DNA from: [Scytonema hofmanni] UTEX 2349
GTDB taxonomy: Bacteria; Cyanobacteriota; Cyanobacteriia; Cyanobacteriales; Nostocaceae
Direction: 5' to 3'
DNA length: 64,000 nt
Assembly: GCF_000582685.1 (NCBI RefSeq)
Contig: NZ_KK073769.1
Coordinates: 104,569-168,568 of the forward strand
Positions 34,332 to 43,475 of the stretch are shown one piece after another; position 1 is the stretch's first letter, and each line of letters starts with the position of its first letter. The notes below the pieces were generated by a model. The model searched no databases. It saw only the letters and a list, made by a program, of their open reading frames with translations, and was not told the origin of the DNA. Position numbers and translations under genes: made by a program.

Positions 34332-34502
34332 GTTTTTAGCGGTAGTTTCAAGGCAAGCTTAGGAAAAGAAAAGAAGGGAGGTGCCGAATCTTTAGCACAG
34401 CAATGGGCTAAAAAGTATCTGCACAAGCTTCAAGTTGATGAAGACGATGAAGAAACCATTCACACGGTGAGTTTAAAAGAAGGTGTCTCGCAAGGAGGAT
34501 GA
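34332..34502 (+). pseudogene. Probable gene remnant
   Basis: A stop-bounded frame of 56 codons (SLGKEKKGGAESLAQQWAKK...QVDEDDEETIHTVSLKEG) has the composition of a real protein but no start codon. After its stop, a neighbouring segment in another register reads LPSVSVKAWNKTEALLANAE and then stops again. It looks like a decayed protein gene. Family not recognised. Confidence 0.4.
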
Positions 34503-34659
34503 GAAAAAACAGATGACAAATTAATGGAGTCTTTACCCAGCGTTAGTGTAAAAGCTTGGAACAAAACCGAGGCACTTTTAGCAAATGCCGAAGTCAAGGG
34601 ACATAACATCAAACCAATTTGATTAATCCTTGAGAAATTGCCGCTGATTCTTTTAACAT

Positions 34660-34800
34660 TAGAATTTATGCAAAAATCCTTTGTAACTCTCTTTTCTTCT
34701 CCTTTGGGAGACGCACAAGGGACGTGTCTTCCTCTTCGAGAGGCTTCAAGGACGTGTCTTCTCCTGTGGGAGACGGGCAAGGGACGTGGTTGATTTTTCC
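34660..34800. repeat. GGGAGACG-type repeats
   Basis: Several imperfect units such as CTTCTCCTTTGGGAGACGCA and GGACGTGTCTTC in succession. Related to the debris at 50870-51000. No coding content. Confidence 0.6.
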
Positions 34801-34844
34801 GTGAGTTGTACGTAAGACTTGAATATTTACCAAACCCCACCTTA

Positions 34845-34961
34845 ATGCTATATTTTCAGGTTATGTGGCAGATGTTCTATCTGGAAGTGTTTGGTGAACT
34901 CGATCTGGATAGAAAATCAGACAAAGTTGATGAAGAATTTTGGCAAGCGTTATTTAGCTAA
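34845..34961 (+). pseudogene. Short ORF or gene remnant
   Basis: ATG 34845 to TAA 34959-34961, 38 residues (MLYFQVMWQMFYLEVFGELD..., then DKVDEEFWQALF). Protein-like composition but no family recognised. It may be the tail of the decayed gene upstream. Confidence 0.25.
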
Positions 34962-35248
34962 CAGAAGATATCTCAACTTAATCTCTAAAATTTTACATTA
35001 TGGGTTAAGTCATTCTGTCACTGACTGCATTTCATTTTTCAGCCAATGTGCGCTTTGTGTCCCGTCACAACACCAACAATTAAATTTTCCTTTTTATATT
35101 TTATTAGAAAAGAAGGAATCCTGTGACAAAACCAGCATTTTTTGTTTTAGTGACGCCGCTTGTTTCCTGACAATAACTCTGATATTCTTATCACTTTCAT
35201 GTCTGAGTTAGATTTTTCAAATGACAATGTTAATATTCAGCAAATAGC

Positions 35249-35425
35249 ATGATAATGACTAATAAAAAGTGGGCTGTGAAACGTATTACTGTAAACCTTG
35301 CAACACAAGAAGCAGAAAAACTGGAAAAATATTGTCAGCAGACAGGTAGACCAGCAACTGATGTGATACGAGAATTAATCCGAGGGTTACAAGTTTCTGA
35401 CGATATCAATGGAGCAAAAAACTGA
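35249..35425 (+). CDS. Small ribbon-helix-helix protein
   Basis: 58 residues from ATG 35249; a second ATG at 35255 would remove two residues. VKRITVNLATQEAEKLEKYC gives the DNA-contacting strand and first helix, and RPATDVIRELIRGLQVSD the second helix, a typical CopG/Arc-type RHH pattern. No toxin is adjacent, so it may be an orphan antitoxin or a small regulator. Located about 130 bp before crtQ on the same strand; a regulatory link with crtQ is not implied. Confidence 0.7.
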   Translation: MIMTNKKWAVKRITVNLATQEAEKLEKYCQQTGRPATDVIRELIRGLQVSDDINGAKN

Positions 35426-35554
35426 GAATAAGGAAGACTTTCTTGACAACGGGGACTTTTGACTATTGACTATTAACTCTTGACTAAATACGAGTAGCAA
35501 ATTCCGGCACCAACCCAGTTACAATCTGTAAAGAAGCTGAAAAGGAAAGACGGA

Positions 35555-36991
35555 ATGCGTGTTGCAATCGTAGGTGCGGGACTGGCTGGACTAGCAACGG
35601 CAGTAGATTTAGCTGATGCGGGTTGTGAAGTCCAGATTTTTGAGTCCCGTCCCTTTGTGGGTGGTAAAGTTAGTAGTTGGGTTGATGGCGATGGCAATCA
35701 CGTTGAAATGGGGTTGCATGTTTTTTTTGGGTGCTACTATGAGATATTTGAATTGATGAAGAAAGTGGGGGCATTTGACAACTTACGCCTCAAAGAACAC
35801 ACCCACACCTTTATCAATAAAGGGGGAAAAACTGGTGCCTTGGATTTTCGTTTTTTTACAGGTGCGCCATTTAATGGGTTTAAAGCATTTTTTACAACTT
35901 CTCAACTCTCAGTTTTGGATAAATTGCAGAATGCTCTAGCTTTAGCTACAAGCCCAGTAGTACGGGGTTTGGTAGACTTTGATGGAGCGATGAGAAATAT
36001 CCGCAAGTTGGATAAAGTCAGCTTTGCCGATTGGTTCCGCAGTCACGGCGGCAGTAATGGTAGCATCAAACGCATGTGGAACCCGATCGCTTATGCGCTG
36101 GGTTTTATTGATTGCGAAAATATGTCTGCTCGTTGTATGTTGACAATTTTCCAGTTATTTGCTGTTAGAACCGAAGCATCAATACTGCGAATGTTAGAAG
36201 GTTCCCCCCAAGAGTATTTGCACAAGCCGATTCTAGAATATTTAGAAGCAAGAGGAACCAAAATTTATACACGTCGGCAAGTACGAGAAATTAAGTTTAC
36301 TTCTGGGGAAGAAACTCATGTTACTGGTATCACCGTTGCCCAAGGTGAGACAGAAGAAAATATCACGGCTGATGCCTACGTCTTTGCTTGCGATATCCCC
36401 GGAATTCAAAGAATTATACCCCAAGAGTGGCGCAAGTGGTCAGAATTTGACAATATTTATAAGTTAGAAGCGGTGCCAGTAGCAACAGTGCAGTTGCGGT
36501 TTGATGGTTGGGTGACAGAATTGCAAGATGCCCAGAAGCGCAAACAGCTAAATCATGCGGCGGGGATCGATAATTTGTTGTATACCGCTGATGCTGACTT
36601 TTCTTGTTTTGCGGATTTGGCTTTGACTAGCCCCGCTGATTATTATCGAGAAGGCGAGGGTTCTTTGTTACAATTGGTGCTGACACCGGGAGATCCGTTT
36701 ATTAAACAAAGTAACGAGGCGATCGCTTCTCACGTCCTCAAACAAGTACACGAGTTGTTTCCCTCGTCGCAAGAGCTAAATATGACTTGGTACAGTGTAG
36801 TCAAACTTGCTCAGTCTCTTTATCGGGAATCACCAGGAATGGATGTTTACCGTCCTCACCAAAAGACACCAGTACCTAACTTTTTCCTAGCGGGTAGTTA
36901 CACCCAACAAGATTATATCGATAGCATGGAGGGAGCGACAATATCCGGGCGGCGTGCGGCGAAGGTGATTTTAGAGAATGTCAAGAAGTAA
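35555..36991 (+). CDS. crtQ: Zeta-carotene desaturase
   Basis: FAD enzyme that introduces two double bonds into 9,9'-di-cis-zeta-carotene, giving tetra-cis-lycopene (prolycopene), in the plant-type carotenoid route of cyanobacteria. 478 residues. The N-terminal FAD motif is MRVAIVGAGLAGLATAVDLA followed by FESRPFVGGKVSSW. The family regions GLHVFFGCYYEIF and WNPIAYALGFIDCENMSARC follow, and the C-terminal flavin motif is FFLAGSYTQQDYIDSMEGAT. ATG 35555, preceded by AAAGGAAAGACGG. The SRPBCC gene that follows it 40 bp later is the same neighbour as in Synechocystis (slr0940-slr0941), so the pair is conserved. Confidence 0.97.
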   Translation: MRVAIVGAGLAGLATAVDLADAGCEVQIFESRPFVGGKVSSWVDGDGNHVEMGLHVFFGCYYEIFELMKKVGAFDNLRLKEHTHTFINKGGKTGALDFRFFTGAPFNGFKAFFTTSQLSVLDKLQNALALATSPVVRGLVDFDGAMRNIRKLDKVSFADWFRSHGGSNGSIKRMWNPIAYALGFIDCENMSARCMLTIFQLFAVRTEASILRMLEGSPQEYLHKPILEYLEARGTKIYTRRQVREIKFTSGEETHVTGITVAQGETEENITADAYVFACDIPGIQRIIPQEWRKWSEFDNIYKLEAVPVATVQLRFDGWVTELQDAQKRKQLNHAAGIDNLLYTADADFSCFADLALTSPADYYREGEGSLLQLVLTPGDPFIKQSNEAIASHVLKQVHELFPSSQELNMTWYSVVKLAQSLYRESPGMDVYRPHQKTPVPNFFLAGSYTQQDYIDSMEGATISGRRAAKVILENVKK

Positions 36992-37033
36992 CGAACCGCC
37001 AAAGACTCCAAGGACACCAAGGAAGAAGAAAGA

Positions 37034-37477
37034 ATGGCAGACTGGCTAGAGCATAGCGTGCAAGTAGAAGTAGAGGCTCCTATAGAGTTAGTATGGAGCC
37101 TCTGGTCAGATTTGGAGCAAATGCCGCGCTGGATGAAGTGGATTGAGTCGGTGAAGATTCCTGAAGATAATCCAGAGCTATCTATTTGGACGCTTAATAC
37201 TGGTGGTTTGCAGTTTAGCTGGAAATCCCGGATTTTGAAAATGATTCCCAATCAAATTATTCAATGGGAATCAATTGACGGTTTGCCGAATCAAGGAGCG
37301 ATTCGCTTTTACGATCGCAAAGAAAGCAGTATTGTGAAACTTAGCATCTCCTATGCTATCCCTGGTATCCTTGGCAAAATTATGGATAATTTGTTTTTGG
37401 GACGAGCGGTAGAATCTACAATTAAAGCTGATTTAGAGCGGTTTAGAGAATACGCTCTCAATGTGAAATCGAATTAA
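37034..37477 (+). CDS. SRPBCC / polyketide-cyclase-like protein linked to crtQ
   Basis: A 147-residue START-like (SRPBCC) lipid-binding-fold protein. Seen: VQVEVEAPIELVWSLWSDLEQMPRWMKWIESV at the start (first strand and helices of the fold), IQWESIDGLPNQGAIRFYD in the middle, and the long C-terminal helix VESTIKADLERFREYAL. It lies 42 bp after crtQ, the order also known from Synechocystis (slr0941 after slr0940). A role in handling a carotenoid or prenyl lipid is plausible but not shown. No catalytic residues are defined in this family. Confidence 0.88.
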   Translation: MADWLEHSVQVEVEAPIELVWSLWSDLEQMPRWMKWIESVKIPEDNPELSIWTLNTGGLQFSWKSRILKMIPNQIIQWESIDGLPNQGAIRFYDRKESSIVKLSISYAIPGILGKIMDNLFLGRAVESTIKADLERFREYALNVKSN

Positions 37478-37601
37478 ATCAGAAGCAATCTTAACAATTG
37501 GGTTGATGCTCTCAAAGATGTCAAAAAAGCCAGTCAAGCTATACCTTCACTTGGTTGCTAGCCTGTAAAGTAAAGTAGTAAGTTGAGCATCAGGAGCAGC
37601 C

Positions 37602-38279
37602 ATGTACGTGCTAATTGGTGGAGCCGGCTTAGTAGGGGTGAGTTTGGCTCAAAAATTGGTAGAACTAGGGCATACAGTTGCCGTCATTGACATTGATCCT
37701 AATGCTTGCCGTTATGCGCGTGAACAAGTAGGAGCGATGGCTTTTGAAGGCAGTGCTGTGAGTACAGAAGTATTGTTAGAAGCTGGGATTCGTAAAGCCG
37801 ACTCTTTAGTAGCTGCTCTGCGAAATGATGCTTTGAACTTGGCAATGGTGACTCTAAGCAAGCACTACGGTGTTCCCCATATTCTGGCTCGGATGCGTCA
37901 CTCTGATTTTGCTCAACCATTTCGTTTGGCAGGAGCCAACCATATCATTGGTACTGTTGAGCTAGCGGTTTCAACGATGGTAAATGCCATTGAGTATCCG
38001 CAAGTAGAATCGATGATGCATTTTGACCAGGGGCAGATTGAAGTTTTGAAACTCTCCATTCCCAACAATTGCTACGTAGTTGGTCGTACCATTGCCGAAA
38101 TTGCTCAGGATTCGCGATTTCCCACTGGCTCTCTAATTATTGGCTATCAACCCCATCCTCACGAAGATTTGATGATTCCTAACGGCAGTACAGTACTAGA
38201 ACCCGGTTCAACTGTGCTGATTGTGACTAAACCTGGCACATTACATCAAGTCATTGATTTTATCGAAGGATGTAAATAA
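37602..38279 (+). CDS. TrkA/KtrA-type NAD-binding K+ transport regulator
   Basis: A 225-residue cytoplasmic RCK protein that gates a Trk/Ktr potassium channel by nucleotide binding. RCK_N: MYVLIGGAGLVGVSLAQKL (GxGxxG motif) and VIDIDPNACRYA with the ribose-binding Asp. ILARMRHSDFAQPFRLAGAN closes the Rossmann domain. RCK_C occupies about 135-225 (EVLKLSIPNNCYVVGRTIAEI...NGSTVLEPGSTVLIVTKPG). The membrane partner is not adjacent. The DUF3124 gene begins nine bases after its stop, suggesting co-transcription. Confidence 0.9.
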   Translation: MYVLIGGAGLVGVSLAQKLVELGHTVAVIDIDPNACRYAREQVGAMAFEGSAVSTEVLLEAGIRKADSLVAALRNDALNLAMVTLSKHYGVPHILARMRHSDFAQPFRLAGANHIIGTVELAVSTMVNAIEYPQVESMMHFDQGQIEVLKLSIPNNCYVVGRTIAEIAQDSRFPTGSLIIGYQPHPHEDLMIPNGSTVLEPGSTVLIVTKPGTLHQVIDFIEGCK

Positions 38280-38287
38280 TAATTTTA

Positions 38288-38863
38288 ATGAAGCTGTACC
38301 TAAATTTTTATTTAGCAATTGCTGTTATTATTCTTGTTTCTTGCACATCGTCTAAGGTTCCACCAAAGTCACAATCAAATACCCAACGGGTAACTCCATC
38401 TCAAAAGGTGGTAACTTTAGATGAAAATTTCAAAATAGCAATGGGTCAAACCATCTATGTCCCTATCTATTCCCATATCTATCATCAGGATCAGCAGGAT
38501 CAAGAGAAGATTTTCAATTTAGCGGCTACGCTGAGTATTCGTAATACAGATTTGACAAAACCTATCATCATTACTTCTGTACGCTACTACGATTCAAATG
38601 GTAAGTTAGTTAAACAATATTTAGAGCGCCCGATTGAACTTAGTGCGATCGCTTCTTGTGATTTTGTCGTGAATAAAACCGACACCAGTGGAGGTTTAGG
38701 AGCAAACTTTATTGTGGAGTGGGTAGCCCAAACAAAAGTTTCTGAGCCTGTGATTGAAGCAGTTATGATTGGTACTGACTTCCAACAAGGAATTTCTTTT
38801 ATTAGTCCTGGCAGGGTAATCAAAAGTCAAAGCGATCGCTCATCTTCTGTCCAAGGTTCTTAA
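38288..38863 (+). CDS. DUF3124 lipoprotein
   Basis: A 191-residue protein with a lipoprotein signal: MKLYLNFYLAIAVIILVSC, lipobox LVSC with the acylated Cys at 19. The mature part carries the DUF3124 pattern (GQTIYVPIYSHIYHQDQ, LAATLSIRNTDLTKPIIITSVRYYDSNGKLVKQYLE). Function unknown; probably membrane-anchored in the periplasm. Starts nine bases after the TrkA gene. Confidence 0.85.
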   Translation: MKLYLNFYLAIAVIILVSCTSSKVPPKSQSNTQRVTPSQKVVTLDENFKIAMGQTIYVPIYSHIYHQDQQDQEKIFNLAATLSIRNTDLTKPIIITSVRYYDSNGKLVKQYLERPIELSAIASCDFVVNKTDTSGGLGANFIVEWVAQTKVSEPVIEAVMIGTDFQQGISFISPGRVIKSQSDRSSSVQGS

Positions 38864-38870
38864 AAAGCGA

Positions 38871-40424
38871 TCAATCATCCTCAAGTCGGAGCAATTGTTC
38901 ATCAAGAGTTTGTATCCGTCCTCTGACAATTTCTTCTGAGAGAATTCGCTTCCGCATTGCCTCATTGAGCGCTCCTTTTTCTGCCAGTAGTAAACGGCGG
39001 CGAATGGCATCAAGTTTACTGCTGTTGCCACTTCTGGCTTCCAACTCATCCGGGCGACGATTATATAGTTCCCGCAGTGTCTTTTCTGCTCCTGCTACTC
39101 GCACCTGATAAGCTGAACGCATCTCTTCATAGACGGCTTTTGGTAACACCCCCGACTTCAGCAAACTATCTAATTCATCTTGTGCTGCTTTACCCGTCAT
39201 CAGCTGGGCTTGCAATTCTTCAACTTGTTGCTGAACCTCTGAAAATTTAGTTAATTTTAAACGTTTTACCACCCACGGCAAACTTAAACCCTGTCCTACT
39301 AACGACACCAGCACACAGCCGAAGACTATAGCTATAAGGACTTCTCGCCCTGGTAGTGTGGTAGGTAAACTCAACGCCAGAGCCATTGAGAGTGAACCTT
39401 TGATATTGCCCAAAAAGAGTAAATGTTGCCAGCGTAGCGGAATTGGTCGGTCAAACCAACGAATCCCTGCTAGCAGGGGATAAACCGTAAGAACTCGCCC
39501 TACTTGATAAGCCAAAACAGCAAGTAGAATAGCAGGTAAAGCCCTCCAGAGTGTTACCAGGTTTATTTCTACACCAATCAGCAGAAAAATAAAGGTGTTG
39601 ACGGTAAAACTGGCATATTCCCAGAAACTCAACAAAGTGATCCGACTAGAAGCAGAAGTATTGCCAGAAATCCCAAAATTACCGAAAATTAATCCAGCTA
39701 CAACTACTGCAACAGCACCTGATACACCTATAAATTGCCCTACCTGAAAAGTTCCTAATGCAACTGCGACCGTGAGTAATAGGCTGCTCAGGGGATCATC
39801 TAAACGGGCAAATACAGGTATGCTCAAGTAGCCCAAGACTAACCCCACCACGCACCCTCCTAGAGCGATAAATAGCAGTTGTTGGATTCCCTCTAGTAAC
39901 GTCAGCGAACCTGTGGAATATACTTGCAAAATCAAGTTGAATGAAACTAGGGCAGCAGCATCGTTGAATAAAGTTTCTCCTTCAACAATGGTCGAAAGCC
40001 GGGAAGGTACTGGTATCTCATTAAAGACGGCAATCATTGAAACGGTATCAGTGTTTGCCAGAATGACTCCTACAAATAAAGCGGGTATCCAAGTCAATCC
40101 CAGCCCAAATTTCAACAGGACGGCAATAATAGCACTGGAAAGCACAGCCCCTGGACCAGCCAGGAGAGCAATTGGTTTAAACGTGCTTCGTAGACGGCTG
40201 ACATCTGTATTGATGCCAGCTTCAAAGATGAGAATTGGCAGGAAAAGATTCAAAACAAGGGTTGGATCTAAACCAATGCGACGAGACAATAGCTCAGTGA
40301 TCGGTAAACCCGCTAACACTAAACCCGTCACATAGGGGATTCGCAACCGACGGGATAGCAGGGCTACACCAGTGGCAACGAGCAGAAGAATAATTAAAAT
40401 CTGTACTAATTCAGCAACATCCAC
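38871..40424 (-). CDS. Na+/H+ antiporter, CPA1 (NhaP) family
   Basis: A 517-residue membrane protein with about 12 helices and a cytoplasmic C-terminal domain (about 400-517, charged, helical). The transport core shows EGETLFNDAAALVSFN with the ND pair of CPA1 antiporters and GVILANTDTVSMIAVFNEI. Exchanges Na+ or K+ for protons across the plasma or thylakoid membrane. ATG 40424. It converges with the TrkA-DUF3124 pair, leaving 7 bp between stops. Substrate preference cannot be told. Confidence 0.92.
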   Translation of the reverse strand: MDVAELVQILIILLLVATGVALLSRRLRIPYVTGLVLAGLPITELLSRRIGLDPTLVLNLFLPILIFEAGINTDVSRLRSTFKPIALLAGPGAVLSSAIIAVLLKFGLGLTWIPALFVGVILANTDTVSMIAVFNEIPVPSRLSTIVEGETLFNDAAALVSFNLILQVYSTGSLTLLEGIQQLLFIALGGCVVGLVLGYLSIPVFARLDDPLSSLLLTVAVALGTFQVGQFIGVSGAVAVVVAGLIFGNFGISGNTSASSRITLLSFWEYASFTVNTFIFLLIGVEINLVTLWRALPAILLAVLAYQVGRVLTVYPLLAGIRWFDRPIPLRWQHLLFLGNIKGSLSMALALSLPTTLPGREVLIAIVFGCVLVSLVGQGLSLPWVVKRLKLTKFSEVQQQVEELQAQLMTGKAAQDELDSLLKSGVLPKAVYEEMRSAYQVRVAGAEKTLRELYNRRPDELEARSGNSSKLDAIRRRLLLAEKGALNEAMRKRILSEEIVRGRIQTLDEQLLRLEDD

Positions 40425-40466
40425 TTTGGTTCTAGAAATTTGTTGTCAATTCTCTGATAAACACCA

Positions 40467-40706
40467 TTACCAAGTTGGATCGCTAAACAAATTAATCGTC
40501 AACTCCTCGTCTTTTGGTGGTACTGAGGTAATACAAGCGCGGATAATATTGCCATCATCTAATTCCACACTGCAAGCATGACACGACCCCATCAAACAAC
40601 CAGTGGGAATGAATATTCCGGCTCGATCTGCTACATCGAGTAGAGATTCTCCCACTTCGGCATCAATCGTGACATCATCTGGTAAAAAGCGGACGCGGAC
40701 ACTCAT
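40467..40706 (-). CDS. 2Fe-2S ferredoxin-like protein
   Basis: 79 residues from ATG 40706 (MSVRVRFLPDDVTIDAEVGE). A longer open frame reaches 40865, but that section overlaps cobQ in another frame and does not resemble a ferredoxin. Cluster ligands follow the plant-type pattern: CLMGSCHACSVEL (Cys-x4-Cys-x2-Cys) and RACI with the fourth Cys. Small soluble electron carrier. It starts 12 bp after the cobQ stop on the same strand, so it is probably co-transcribed with it. Confidence 0.88.
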   Translation of the reverse strand: MSVRVRFLPDDVTIDAEVGESLLDVADRAGIFIPTGCLMGSCHACSVELDDGNIIRACITSVPPKDEELTINLFSDPTW

Positions 40707-40717
40707 AAAACACCACC

Positions 40718-42199
40718 CTACTGAGACAAAAATGGAGTTAAGTCTAAATGGCGTTCTATTTCCGTGGCAAGGGAGTCTAAAATATTTTCTCGCTCTTCGC
40801 GGTAGTTGGCAACGCCTGTAGGTAGAGATTTTAAACCGCGCTGTTGACGCAGGCGATTTAACCAAGCGCGACGCCAGGGACCATTGTCAAAAATGCCGTG
40901 GAGATAAGTACCCCAAACTGATTGGCAACTATCTACTAAACCTAAATTAATATCGTCAAATAAAGGTTGAAAAGCTTTGGAATCTGTTGCTGGCATTTCG
41001 ATGCGCGATCGCCCTTGGTGAATTTCAAAACCATTCACCGGCAAGCCCATTTGCGGAAAATTCGAGGTAACTTGGCGCTGACGGGCGATTTTCTGTCCCG
41101 TAATCACAGTTTTAATCGGTAATAAATTCAAACCCTGATATCTGCCAGCTTGTCCTTCTATTCCCTCAGGATCGGCTATCATTTGACCAAGCATTTGATA
41201 TCCACCGCAAATACCCAAAACTGTTCCACCAGATGCGGCATAATGTTGAATTGCTTCTGCCATACCACTTTTTTGCAAAAATAGCAAGTCAGGAATTGTG
41301 GTTTTTGTCCCTGGAAGAATTACGGCATCTGGATGTCCCAAATCTTGCTTAGGGTTTAAGTATTTTATCGAAACTGAGGATTCTGATTCTAAGGGGTCAA
41401 AGTCGGTAAAGTTGGCAATTCTTGGTAAGCGAATAACGGCAATGTTAAGCTCGTTACTGGTTTTGTTAGACCGAAGATCCAGTAGATCGAGGGAGTCTTC
41501 CGCCGGAAATAGATGTTCTATGTAAGGAATAACACCGACAACGGGAATCCCAGTACGTTCTTCTAACCATTTTATTCCTGGTTCCAAGAGCGATCGCTGT
41601 CCCCGAAACTTGTTAATTACTACACCGCGAATTAAAGCGCGTTCGTCAGGTTCTAGTAATTCCAAAGTTCCCACAACATGGGCAAAAGCACCACCCCGGT
41701 CAATATCAACTACCAGTAGAGTGGCTGCATTTAAATGTTTCGCTACCCGCATATTTGTCAAGTCGCGGTGCTTAAGATTAATTTCTGCCGGACTACCGGC
41801 ACCTTCGCAAACCAGCATATCAAACTCTGTTCCTAAATGCTGAAGCGATTCTTCAATTGCTCGCCAACCCAGTTCAAAATATTGCTCGTAGTATTCTGCG
41901 GCACCCACTTTGCCTACAGGTTTACCCTTAATAATTACCTGGGAGGTCATATCTCCTTGGGGTTTGAGTAAAATTGGGTTCATTTCCACCCAAGGAACGA
42001 CTCCCGCAGCCCAAGCTTGCACCGCTTGCGCGTAACCCATTTCACCCCCATTAGCGGTGACATAAGAATTTAAAGCCATATTTTGACCTTTAAAGGGAGC
42101 CACTCGCCAGCCACGCCGCGCTAAAATGCGACAAATAGCTGCTGTTATCAGTGATTTCCCTGCGTGGGATGTTGTCCCCACTACCATAATTGATTTCAT
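40718..42199 (-). CDS. cobQ: Cobyric acid synthase
   Basis: Amidates four carboxylates of adenosylcobyrinic a,c-diamide using glutamine and ATP in cobalamin (pseudocobalamin) synthesis. 493 residues. N-terminal dethiobiotin-synthetase-like ATPase: VVGTTSHAGKSLITAAIC (P-loop). C-terminal class I glutamine amidotransferase: ILPGTKTTIPDL, GICGGYQMLG with the nucleophile Cys, and WGTYLHGIFDNGPW with the catalytic His. No cobalamin riboswitch could be recognised in the repeat-rich 240 bp upstream. Start ATG 42199. Confidence 0.97.
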   Translation of the reverse strand: MKSIMVVGTTSHAGKSLITAAICRILARRGWRVAPFKGQNMALNSYVTANGGEMGYAQAVQAWAAGVVPWVEMNPILLKPQGDMTSQVIIKGKPVGKVGAAEYYEQYFELGWRAIEESLQHLGTEFDMLVCEGAGSPAEINLKHRDLTNMRVAKHLNAATLLVVDIDRGGAFAHVVGTLELLEPDERALIRGVVINKFRGQRSLLEPGIKWLEERTGIPVVGVIPYIEHLFPAEDSLDLLDLRSNKTSNELNIAVIRLPRIANFTDFDPLESESSVSIKYLNPKQDLGHPDAVILPGTKTTIPDLLFLQKSGMAEAIQHYAASGGTVLGICGGYQMLGQMIADPEGIEGQAGRYQGLNLLPIKTVITGQKIARQRQVTSNFPQMGLPVNGFEIHQGRSRIEMPATDSKAFQPLFDDINLGLVDSCQSVWGTYLHGIFDNGPWRRAWLNRLRQQRGLKSLPTGVANYREERENILDSLATEIERHLDLTPFLSQ

Positions 42200-42244
42200 A
42201 AATAATTATTGATTTTTCAAGACAAGGGCTGAATGTGAAAAAAG

Positions 42245-42277
42245 AGGGGGAAAGGGAAAGGGAAAGGGAAAGGGGAA
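42245..42277. repeat. Hexamer tandem repeat (GGGAAA)
   Basis: About five copies of GGGAAA upstream of cobQ; complementary CCTTTACC units follow near 42318. Confidence 0.85.
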
Positions 42278-42441
42278 GAATATGATACATGTATTTAAAG
42301 AACTCTTTATTTCCATACCTTTAACCTTTACCCTTTACCCCCTTTCTAAATGGCTATAGTAAAGACTTCATAAAGGGGGATGAGACTTCCGTATATATTG
42401 TTCCCTTTGATTCCCTAATGCTAACTCTTTATCTTGAAAAT

Positions 42442-42846
42442 CTAGAAAGGTAGTCTAAAAGTGCGAATTGAAGAGTTATAAAGCCGATCGCGCCATGAAG
42501 CAGACCGTTTTGGGTTTTGTTGGAGTTTTTCTACGACTTGCCGACCAAGGGGAGTGAGACGAAAACTATCTGTAATTCCCTGACCATCGACTTCGCGTCG
42601 CAATATACCGACTTGAATTAGCCAATCCAAAGCGTTATCACATGTTAATTCTGACAAAGGGCGTTTGGTGTAGCCACTTTTAACACCAGAATCAAGGGCG
42701 ATCGCACCCACTGGTACACTTTGATGACGCATCGCTACAAATAAACACAGATTGAAGGGAGAACAAACAAGCGATCGCTCGGCTCGTTCTACTGTGCTAG
42801 CAGGATAAGGAAAACTATTCTGGCTTTGCAAATCTACCGCAGGCAT
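42442..42846 (-). CDS. Npun_F0494-family protein
   Basis: 134 residues from ATG 42846 (MPAVDLQSQNSFPYPASTVE); the frame is open 17 codons further upstream. A conserved cyanobacterial protein: RAERSLVCSPFNLCLFVAMR, YTKRPLSELTCDNALDWLIQVG and ILRREVDGQGITDSFRLTPLG. The last part has the winged-helix look of a small transcription regulator, though no function is established. Name from recall, moderate confidence. Monocistronic, divergent from the peroxiredoxin gene. Confidence 0.75.
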   Translation of the reverse strand: MPAVDLQSQNSFPYPASTVERAERSLVCSPFNLCLFVAMRHQSVPVGAIALDSGVKSGYTKRPLSELTCDNALDWLIQVGILRREVDGQGITDSFRLTPLGRQVVEKLQQNPKRSASWRDRLYNSSIRTFRLPF

Positions 42847-42996
42847 ATTGTATTTGGGTTTTTCACTGAAGATAAAAGAATTTGTCTGTTTTCGCACTAA
42901 TTATTTTCCAGGCGTCACAGTTTTATTCACTTAATCATTGTAAATTACTGTAAAATTTCAGATGCACCAACAATCAACAAATAGGAAAGGTCAAGT

Positions 42997-43434
42997 ATGC
43001 CTCTAGCAGTTGGTACGGATGCACCTGCATTTACCACAAAAGACACTAACGGCAACACCGTTTCTTTATCTGATTTTGCAGGTAAGACGGTAGTTCTCTA
43101 TTTTTACCCCAAAGATGACACCCCAGGCTGCACCAAACAAGCTTGTAGCTTCCGGGATGCTCAAGCTGATTATCAAGGTAAAAATGTCGTCGTTTTAGGT
43201 GTCAGCGCTGATGACGAAGCCTCTCATCAAGCGTTTACCGAAAAATTTAAGCTCAATTTTCCCCTTTTAGCTGACAAAGACAAAAGCCTAATCCAAGCTT
43301 ACGATGTCGATGGCGGCGGTTATGCCAAGCGCGTCACCTATGTGATTGACCCTAACGGTAAAATCACCCACGTTGATACTGCTGTCAGCACAGCCACCCA
43401 CGCTAGCGATATATTAACTGCTCTTGGGTTGTAG
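42997..43434 (+). CDS. BCP/PrxQ-type peroxiredoxin
   Basis: Thiol peroxidase reducing H2O2 and organic peroxides, recycled by thioredoxin. 145 residues. The catalytic motif is DDTPGCTKQACSFRD: the peroxidatic Cys sits in PGCTKQAC with the resolving Cys five residues later, the PrxQ arrangement. GKTVVLYFYPKD precedes it and VSADDEASHQAF follows. Soluble, no signal peptide. Start ATG 42997 with AGGAAAGG upstream. Confidence 0.95.
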   Translation: MPLAVGTDAPAFTTKDTNGNTVSLSDFAGKTVVLYFYPKDDTPGCTKQACSFRDAQADYQGKNVVVLGVSADDEASHQAFTEKFKLNFPLLADKDKSLIQAYDVDGGGYAKRVTYVIDPNGKITHVDTAVSTATHASDILTALGL

Positions 43435-43475
43435 CCAAAAATCAAAGAAGGTAAAAGGTAAAAGTAGTTTTACCT

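Noticed and set aside
40467..40865. 132-residue version of the ferredoxin
   Set aside because: The extra N-terminus overlaps cobQ codons in another frame; ATG 40706 gives a normal ferredoxin.
42200..42441. Cobalamin riboswitch before cobQ
   Set aside because: I looked for the conserved B12-box and found only purine repeats.
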